Source: Desulfurococcales archaeon (GTDB lineage: Archaea > Thermoproteota > Thermoprotei_A > Sulfolobales > NBVN01). Taken from it: a stretch of 8,973 nucleotides of DNA. The notes below the pieces were generated by a model, which saw only the letters and a program-made list of their open reading frames with translations, was not told the DNA's origin and did no database searches. Location: assembly GCA_027061705.1 (NCBI GenBank), contig JAMOVB010000085.1, positions 1 through 8,973 of the forward strand, written 5' to 3'. The translations under genes and the position numbers were made by a program. Position 1 is the stretch's first letter; each line of letters starts with the position of its first letter. Positions 5,200-8,973 of the stretch are shown here, one piece after another.

Positions 5200-7002
5200 G
5201 TGGGTACTACCGGGCTGAAGCCTAGGAAGTATCAGTTAGATGCTCTTAGGTGGGCGCTCGCTAGGAAACGCGCTGTCGTTAGCATGCCTACGGGAGCCGG
5301 CAAAACGTTAATAGCTGTGATGTGGGTCGAGGAGCTACTGAAGTCGGGCAAGTCCAAAAAGGTACTGGTTCTTGAACCAACACGCATACTTGTTGAGCAG
5401 GTTGCTAGGTACTTCAACCGCGTCTCTAGGTTGCGTGCTGCACCCGTTCATGGGGGCTATCCAAAGCAGGTTAGGGAGGGCAGGCTAAGAAGGGCTTCAG
5501 TGGTAGTTGCGACGCCTGAGTCAGCGCTCTCAGAGGTGGAGCGCATACGGAGGCTGGGCTTTAACGCAGTCGTTATCGACGAATGCCACCATACGACGGG
5601 GGAGGACGCCTACCTGAAGCTTATGCGCGAGCTGGACGACGTTCTTCAGTATAGGCTGGGCCTTACGGCCTACATACCTCGGGGCAGGGTGGCGGAGATC
5701 AAGAGGTTCATAGGGGAGGTTAGGGTATGGAGCTGGAGCGATCCGGATGTAAGGCCCTACGTACCCAGATGGATTGGCGAGGTGTACGAATCCGAGTTAA
5801 ATGAGAGCGAGCGGAACCTCCTACTAAACCTTGAGAAAGTCAGGGAGACCGTCTCAGGCAGGTTAAGGGCGTTAGTCGGTATGGCGATAAGGTGGTTCGT
5901 ACGCGACGGTTACGTAGCCCTTCAGGAAAGCCTGCGTAAGGCAACCCTCCTAGCTAGAGTCATAGGTGAGCGACTGCCGTGGGCGGCGCATGCCGAGGGG
6001 GTCAGGCCTGCCCATAAGCTCGAAGCTCTTGAAAGGGCTTTAAGGGACCATGAAGGTTTCGGGAAGGCGTTGGTATTCATAGATAGGGTAGCGGTAGCAA
6101 AGTACGTTGCGGGTAAGGTAGGCAGGTTCTACAGAACCCAGCTACTGTGCGGTAAGACACACCTTGGTAGCAAGCTCCGAGATGTATTAAGGAGGATTAA
6201 AGCGCTAGACGTTAAGGTGATAGTCTCAACGAGCGCTGGCGAAGAAGGCTTGGATCTCCCCGAATGCGACCTCCTCATAATATGGAGCAACACCTCAAGC
6301 CCCCTAAGATTCATACAGCGTCACGGCAGGATACTACGCGCCGCCTCAGGCCGGGCAACCGGCCCGCCGAAGTTCGTGGTCTACATAGTGACACCGGAGA
6401 CTGTGGATACCGACAGCTTCGTAGACGCTCTCGAGTCGGCTAAGAGGGCGGGGGTAGACATACCGTTGGATAGGGAGGCTATAGAGTATTTATGGAGAAG
6501 GAGCAGGAGGGCGAGGATACTTGAGGCCCTCGCCAAGGAGGCAATGCCGGTCGCCTGGGTTGCTGAGGCGTTTGAAATGAGCTTAAAGGACGCTAAAGAC
6601 GCTTTAAGGGCCTTAGTAAGGCATGGCGACGTAATCTATATCTACACACCCCTAGGCAAGGTGTACGTAGCTCGGGAGTCGCTAGACATACTTATAGAGA
6701 AGTTCAGCGACTGCCTGAACCCTAATCCCTCAATCACAGGTAAGGTTAAAGTAAGGGTTAGGGGAAGGTGGGTAAGTTTAAGAGGAGGCTACGACCGCGC
6801 ATTCAAGTTATTAAGGGCGGTAGTCGGTAGGGGTGAGCCGCTGGAGGAGATCCTAGTAAGTGTTGAGGCACCCTTACCAGGTGGGGCGCTAAAGCTGGTG
6901 AACCTGAGGTACGGCTACGCGATATACTCGGAGGACCTACTTAAGATAGTGCTCAGCAACGCGTTCTCCGAGAACGTCCACAGCTTCGTAATCAGTGATT
7001 AA
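5200..7002 (+). CDS. Superfamily 2 DNA helicase, Hef/Fml1-like, no nuclease domain
   Basis: The 600-residue protein is an ATP-driven helicase or translocase. Motifs in order: R-K-Y-Q (9-12), Walker A M-P-T-G-A-G-K-T (29-36), motif Ia E-P-T-R-I-L (59-64), A-T-P-E (104-107), DECH (127-130), motif III L-T-A (155-157), motif V S-T-S-A-G-E-E-G-L-D-L-P (about 342-354) and motif VI Q-R-H-G-R-I-L-R (373-380). A helical stretch lies between the two RecA domains (about 190-275) and ends in P-A-H-K-L-E-A-L, as in archaeal Hef and eukaryotic FANCM/Fml1. About residues 433-490 look like a winged helix; the last ~100 are unassigned. Full Hef carries an ERCC4 nuclease after the helicase; this one does not. 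Likely roles are remodelling of stalled forks or branched DNA (inference from family). Start GTG 5200 is the first possible start after an in-frame stop at 5188-5190, with GGTGAGG seven bases before it. Confidence 0.87.
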   Translation: MGTTGLKPRKYQLDALRWALARKRAVVSMPTGAGKTLIAVMWVEELLKSGKSKKVLVLEPTRILVEQVARYFNRVSRLRAAPVHGGYPKQVREGRLRRASVVVATPESALSEVERIRRLGFNAVVIDECHHTTGEDAYLKLMRELDDVLQYRLGLTAYIPRGRVAEIKRFIGEVRVWSWSDPDVRPYVPRWIGEVYESELNESERNLLLNLEKVRETVSGRLRALVGMAIRWFVRDGYVALQESLRKATLLARVIGERLPWAAHAEGVRPAHKLEALERALRDHEGFGKALVFIDRVAVAKYVAGKVGRFYRTQLLCGKTHLGSKLRDVLRRIKALDVKVIVSTSAGEEGLDLPECDLLIIWSNTSSPLRFIQRHGRILRAASGRATGPPKFVVYIVTPETVDTDSFVDALESAKRAGVDIPLDREAIEYLWRRSRRARILEALAKEAMPVAWVAEAFEMSLKDAKDALRALVRHGDVIYIYTPLGKVYVARESLDILIEKFSDCLNPNPSITGKVKVRVRGRWVSLRGGYDRAFKLLRAVVGRGEPLEEILVSVEAPLPGGALKLVNLRYGYAIYSEDLLKIVLSNAFSENVHSFVISD

Positions 7003-7050
7003 AGAGATTTACCAGAAAAGCCTAATAACCCCCACCAACCAATAATGAGT

Positions 7051-7177
7051 GGCGGCCCCGACCATAGCGGCAGGGAAACACCCGGACTCGTCAGATCCCG
7101 GAAGTTAAGCCTGCCGCGTTGGGGGAGGCAGTGGGGTCCGCGAGGCCTCGCAGCCTCCCCCAAGTTGGGGTCCCGCC
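7051..7177 (+). rRNA. rrf: 5S ribosomal RNA
   Basis: About 127 bases match the 5S rRNA pattern. The conserved loop region ACACCCGGACTC (7078-7089) and CCCGGAAGTTAAGCC (7098-7112) are nearly letter-perfect. The 5' end GGCGGCCCC (7051-7059) pairs with GGGG-TC-CCGCC at the 3' end (7167-7177) as helix I, with a two-base bulge. It stands alone, without 16S or 23S beside it, as in crenarchaeal genomes. A weak TATA-like tract CCTAATAACC (7021-7030) lies at the right distance upstream. The exact ends are within a few bases. Confidence 0.93.
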
Positions 7178-7275
7178 TAAACATAATCCCATACCCAACA
7201 ATCTTCTTAACCACCCACCTAACCCGCAACTAGGATTAGGTTAGATAATGCGACAGTAGCACCGTGCAGGAATTA

Positions 7276-7288
7276 AACTTTATAATAA
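7276..7288 (+). promoter_or_regulatory. TATA box of the tRNA-Met gene
   Basis: AACTTTATAATAA is a strong archaeal TATA element about 30 bases before the first base of the tRNA at 7315, so transcription would start within a few bases of the mature 5' end. Confidence 0.65.
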
Positions 7289-7314
7289 GGGGTAATAATG
7301 TAGTCTCTGGTGGT

Positions 7315-7407
7315 GCCGCCGTAGCTCAGCCTGGTGGAGCGCCGGACTCATACGGCCCGCCCTGGGAGATCCGGAGGTCCGGGGTTCGAATCCCCGCGGC
7401 GGCACCA
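7315..7407 (+). tRNA. Elongator tRNA-Met (CAT) with a 16-nt intron
   Basis: Acceptor GCCGCCG (7315-7321) pairs with CGGCGGC (7397-7403), the discriminator is A7404, and CCA is encoded (7405-7407). D stem GCTC/GAGC, anticodon stem CCGGA/TCCGG and T arm CGGGG-TTCGAAT-CCCCG are all intact. The anticodon CAT is at 7349-7351 in loop CTCATAA. The mature length is 74 without CCA. The context G-G-A-CTCATAA-T-C-C-G-G and the G1-C72 pair fit elongator methionine tRNA and not the initiator, which has A1-U72 in archaea. tRNA-Ile with a modified CAT anticodon is the main alternative. The intron is annotated separately. Confidence 0.93.
7353..7368 (+). other. Canonical 37/38 intron of tRNA-Met
   Basis: A complete bulge-helix-bulge forms. 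Central helix CTCA (7347-7350) pairs with TGGG (7363-7366). The 5' bulge TA^C is at 7351-7353 and the 3' bulge AG^A at 7367-7369. The outer helix is the anticodon stem and a short GG/CC stem closes the intron loop. Cutting after the second base of each bulge removes 16 bases and leaves the expected seven-base anticodon loop. Confidence 0.88.
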
Positions 7408-7598
7408 TCCCCTAAGCAAATGCATGCTCCTTAACAGCAACGCGTACTGCTTAACCAAATAGATTTCACAGCCATCACTGACTAACCAGCATCCAAACCT
7501 AAGCGATCTTAAGAGGAAAGTAAAGCTAGCTCATACGGCAGTATTAAAATTAGAAGTAACACCCATACCAACAAGCTAACGATTTTGAGAGCACTAAC
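7408..7598. other. Intergenic stretch between the tRNAs, no gene seen
   Basis: I find no convincing protein, tRNA or box C/D RNA in these roughly 190 bases on either strand. The only notable element is an AT tract GTATTAAAATTAG near 7540-7552 that could be a TATA box, but no product was recognised after it. Confidence 0.5.
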
Positions 7599-7608
7599 CT
7601 TAAAATAC
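7598..7608 (+). promoter_or_regulatory. TATA box of the tRNA-Gln gene
   Basis: CCTTAAAATAC is centred about 27 bases before the mature tRNA start at 7631, the standard archaeal distance. Confidence 0.65.
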
Positions 7609-7663
7609 CCCCAAAGCAGATTAGTGGTGGAGCCGGGTCGTCTAGCGGCCAAGGATGCGGGGC

Positions 7664-7812
7664 ACCGCCCACCGCCTCACACCCGCTCTCCCGAGTTCTT
7701 TGGAACCGTCAACGTGAAAACCAGTCGCTTATAACGCTACTTCCCTTTGCTTACACAAGGCAAAGTTAAAAAGGGAGTTAATTCAGAATACCTTGGCGGT
7801 GGGCGGCCCGAA
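7664..7812 (+). other. 149-nt intron at tRNA position 32/33
   Basis: The central 4-bp helix CGGG (7658-7661) / CCCG (7807-7810) is perfect, with bulges GC^A (7662-7664) and AA^T (7811-7813). On the intron side, CCGCCCACCGCC (7665-7676) pairs without a mismatch with 7795-7806, a 12-bp stem. The helix on the exon side is nearly absent (one G-C pair), so this is a relaxed bulge-helix-bulge, which the broader-specificity crenarchaeal splicing endonucleases accept. The interior has a small hairpin (CTTTGC/GCAAAG near 7745-7765) and no protein frame. I see no C/D-box motif in it. Confidence 0.85.
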
Positions 7813-7817
7813 TCTGG

Positions 7818-7838
7818 CCCGTGGCCGCACGGGGAGAC
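7818..7838 (+). other. 21-nt intron at tRNA position 37/38
   Basis: After removal of the first intron, loop bases CTCT pair with GGAG (7833-7836) as the central helix. The bulges are GG^C (7816-7818) and AC^C (7837-7839), and CCGT (7819-7822) pairs with ACGG (7829-7832) to close a six-base loop. The fourth base pair is T-G. Because the central helix needs C7663 joined to T7813, the longer intron probably leaves first. Confidence 0.87.
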
Positions 7839-7928
7839 CCCCCGTGACCGGGGTTCGAATCCCCGCCCGGCTACCACCCCATAATCTCTACGTGATTCTT
7901 CCTCACTCACACCCAATCGCTTAGAACT

Positions 7929-7941
7929 ACGTTTTTAAACC
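7929..7941 (+). promoter_or_regulatory. Strong TATA-like element before an unassigned short transcript
   Basis: ACGTTTTTAAACC is one of the clearest TATA-like elements in the window. No gene start follows within normal distance except the small candidate RNA near 7958-8017; the next protein gene is on the opposite strand and ends at 8025. The element is nearly symmetrical, so its direction is uncertain. Confidence 0.5.
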
Positions 7942-7957
7942 GCGATTAATCTTCTCT

Positions 7958-8017
7958 CACGGGATGATTTGTGACTCCAATGGTGATTGGTGATCGAAAC
8001 TATCCCTGATGACCGTG
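7958..8017 (+). ncRNA. Possible C/D-box-like sRNA (weak)
   Basis: A TATA-like element at 7929-7941 predicts a transcript starting near 7961. CACGG (7958-7962) can pair with CCGTG (8013-8017). Inside are a C-like box ATGATTT (7964-7970, five of seven), a D'-like GTGA (7983-7986), a C'-like GTGATCG (7990-7996) and a perfect D box CTGA (8006-8009). The first guide would be 12 bases and the second nine. Three extra bases lie between the D box and the stem, and the C box lacks its final GA. This is suggestive only; it may be another kind of small RNA or nothing. Confidence 0.3.
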
Positions 8018-8024
8018 GCGCTAC

Positions 8025-8363
8025 TTAAAGTTCAACCTCCCTAACCCTATCCTGCAGCTCCTCCAGTATCATCATCTTAAGCTCGTACCTATGAACCCTA
8101 ACGAGATGCAGGTACATTCCCCGCTTTGTGTAGGGACCCTTACCGCATATGCCGCAGAACAGTAGGCCTCTTCTAACGCTTCTGGCGTCCTGCGCCACGG
8201 CTTCAATTGAAGCCATGACTACTGGGAGTATCGTAGGCCCGGTTATTGCTTGAAGCTTATGCCTGTCTATCGGTATGCCTGACGCGCCTCTGGCCACAAA
8301 CTCTATCAGCCTCTCAGCCAGCACATCCAGTCGCGACATCCTAAGACTCACCCTAACAATCAC
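8025..8363 (-). CDS. Small single C2H2 zinc-finger protein, unknown function
   Basis: The 112-residue product has a helical N-terminal part and one zinc finger near the C-terminus: C70-x2-C73-x12-H86-x4-H91, followed by a charged helix to the end. The finger ligands are spaced as in a classic C2H2 finger, and residues K-R-G-M-Y-L-H-L-V-R-V-H would form its recognition helix. This suggests DNA, RNA or protein binding; a transcription-regulator role is possible but not shown. Start is taken as GTG at 8363, whose bases overlap the stop of the upstream gene (GTGA), with GGAGG just before. The ATG at codon 9, preceded by GGGTGAG, is a fair alternative. It is translationally coupled to the gene before it. 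Confidence 0.8.
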   Translation of the reverse strand: MIVRVSLRMSRLDVLAERLIEFVARGASGIPIDRHKLQAITGPTILPVVMASIEAVAQDARSVRRGLLFCGICGKGPYTKRGMYLHLVRVHRYELKMMILEELQDRVREVEL

Positions 8364-8890
8364 CCCTCCATCTTATTAAGCATGACAGCAAGTAAGGTGG
8401 AGACTGCCTGAGTTACTTCCTCAGCACCGCCCTCCTCAATAACCCTCCTCAGCACGCGCCCCTCAACCCTACCTCCGAACACCTTCCTTAACAAGTGCTT
8501 TACTCTATCGACGGCGACGCTCTTAACGTGAGGATCTAATGCCGGATGCCTAAGAAGTGATGCCGCCTCTAGAAGCTCTTGAAGCTCGTCATCGCTTATG
8601 CTGAGGAGGGCGTCCGGAGGTAGGAGGCTGTCTAGCTCGCTGGCAAGGCCGTTGATGTAGCGACCCGTACTTAGGTACGTGATGAGACTTGTGAGCGTGG
8701 GGGATGCCTCAACAAGTATTGAGCGGGCGCATGCCTTGAATCCTAAGGCATTAAGCACGTACGAGGCTGAAATTGCTCTCACAGCCTTATCTATTAGGTT
8801 ATTAATCCACGTGGAGCCGGCCGGGTGACCCCACGCTAGGGAGTCGGCGACACTGCCTGCCCCAGACCTTCTTATAGAGGATACCGACAT
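8360..8890 (-). CDS. Unknown all-helical protein, first gene of a two-gene operon
   Basis: I do not recognise this 176-residue protein. Composition and pattern suggest an all-alpha fold: leucine, alanine and charged residues alternate in helical blocks (about 28-48, 50-72, 80-88, 98-112, 118-138, 152-172). It has no cysteine or histidine metal motif, no signal peptide and no convincing membrane segment. ATG 8890 is supported by TTAGGTG about eight bases before it, and a minus-strand TATA-like TTATTATAAG (about 8927-8936) fits a transcript start near 8900. It overlaps the zinc-finger gene by four bases, so the two proteins are made together and may form a complex (inference). Confidence 0.75.
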   Translation of the reverse strand: MSVSSIRRSGAGSVADSLAWGHPAGSTWINNLIDKAVRAISASYVLNALGFKACARSILVEASPTLTSLITYLSTGRYINGLASELDSLLPPDALLSISDDELQELLEAASLLRHPALDPHVKSVAVDRVKHLLRKVFGGRVEGRVLRRVIEEGGAEEVTQAVSTLLAVMLNKMEG

Positions 8891-8924
8891 GCCTGCACAC
8901 CTAATGATAGTATTACCGAGGTAT

Positions 8925-8937
8925 CAACTTATAATAA
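8925..8937 (-). promoter_or_regulatory. Probable TATA box of the helical-protein/zinc-finger operon
   Basis: On the minus strand CCTTATTATAAG stands about 37-45 bases before the ATG at 8890. It would give a leader of about 10-15 bases holding the AGGTG ribosome site. Confidence 0.5.
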
Positions 8938-8973
8938 GGGCAGCAATTACTGCGGCACCATATTACATCATCC

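Larger units (their letters stand above)
7631..7876 (+). tRNA. tRNA-Gln (CTG) with two introns
   Basis: Acceptor AGCCGGG (7631-7637) pairs with CCCGGCT (7866-7872); discriminator A7873 and encoded CCA (7874-7876) follow. The D arm is GTCT-AGCGGCCAA-GGAT (7640-7656). The anticodon stem is CGGGG (7658-7662) with CCCCG (7840-7844), split by about 180 bases, and the T arm is CGGGG-TTCGAAT-CCCCG (7849-7865). Removing introns 7664-7812 and 7818-7838 leaves 73 bases with the loop C-T-CTG-G-C, so the middle exon TCTGG (7813-7817) is just five bases and carries the anticodon CTG (7814-7816). The A1-T72 pair is usual for tRNA-Gln. Both junction sets obey bulge-helix-bulge geometry, which makes the assignment firm despite the unusual layout. 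Confidence 0.88.

Noticed and set aside
5142..5225. Read-through extension of 27 codons after the TGA of the endonuclease-IV-like gene, with a protein-like look (A-E-W-V-R-Y-G-G-G-Y-Y)
   Set aside because: It ends inside the helicase gene, TGA is used as a normal stop elsewhere here, and the ribosome site of the helicase explains part of the sequence.
6999..7233. Protein frames on both strands across 6999-7233
   Set aside because: They cover the 5S rRNA gene, whose conserved segments and end pairing explain the sequence.
7664..7812. Homing endonuclease or C/D-box sRNA inside the large tRNA-Gln intron
   Set aside because: The intron has no room for an endonuclease, and no TGATGA or CTGA box is present.
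1..8973. CRISPR array, insertion sequence, integrase or phage gene
   Set aside because: No regularly spaced repeats, terminal inverted repeats, transposase or integrase motifs were seen, and the tRNA 3' ends show no nearby duplicated attachment site.

Overview
The window reads as a stretch of a hyperthermophilic or thermophilic archaeal chromosome, most likely from the Thermoproteota (Crenarchaeota-like). The evidence is: a DUF1512 protein (a family I know only from archaea of this kind); a type II archaeal methionine aminopeptidase; a free-standing 5S rRNA gene not attached to 16S/23S; tRNA genes with bulge-helix-bulge introns, one carrying two introns; C/D-box guide RNA structure; TATA boxes about 26-30 bases before starts; and GGTGA-type ribosome sites. 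I cannot name the order or genus from the sequence alone.

Left part (1-1718): the 3' end of a cysteine-rich unknown gene (+) overlaps tail-to-tail with a UbiX-type flavin prenyltransferase (-). Further right lies a UPF0173 metallo-beta-lactamase-fold hydrolase (-). Between those two minus-strand genes sits a very convincing plus-strand C/D-box guide RNA (about 918-981): all four boxes, two 12-nt guides and a 5-bp closing stem.

Middle (1719-7002): a compact divergent promoter with a 9-bp inverted repeat separates the hydrolase from a plus-strand run of genes: methionine aminopeptidase, a membrane-anchored DUF1512 protein, a small membrane zinc-ribbon protein, a divergent endonuclease-IV-like TIM barrel with most metal ligands replaced, and a Hef/Fml1-like SF2 helicase with no nuclease domain. 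The aminopeptidase is split by a -1 frameshift near 2544. The conserved C-terminus, including the last metal-ligand glutamate, is present but in another frame. Because this enzyme is normally essential, the shift is either a sequence error or something to examine.

RNA region (7003-8024): no protein genes. It holds 5S rRNA, elongator tRNA-Met(CAT) with a 16-nt canonical intron, and tRNA-Gln(CTG) with a 149-nt intron at position 32/33 plus a 21-nt intron at 37/38. It also holds a weaker C/D-box-like candidate behind a strong TATA box. Both tRNA genes encode their CCA ends.

Right part (8025-8890): a two-gene minus-strand operon with a 4-base GTGA overlap, encoding an all-helical unknown protein followed by a small single C2H2 zinc-finger protein. 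It is the least explained protein-coding unit here. No CRISPR array, insertion sequence or phage gene was seen.
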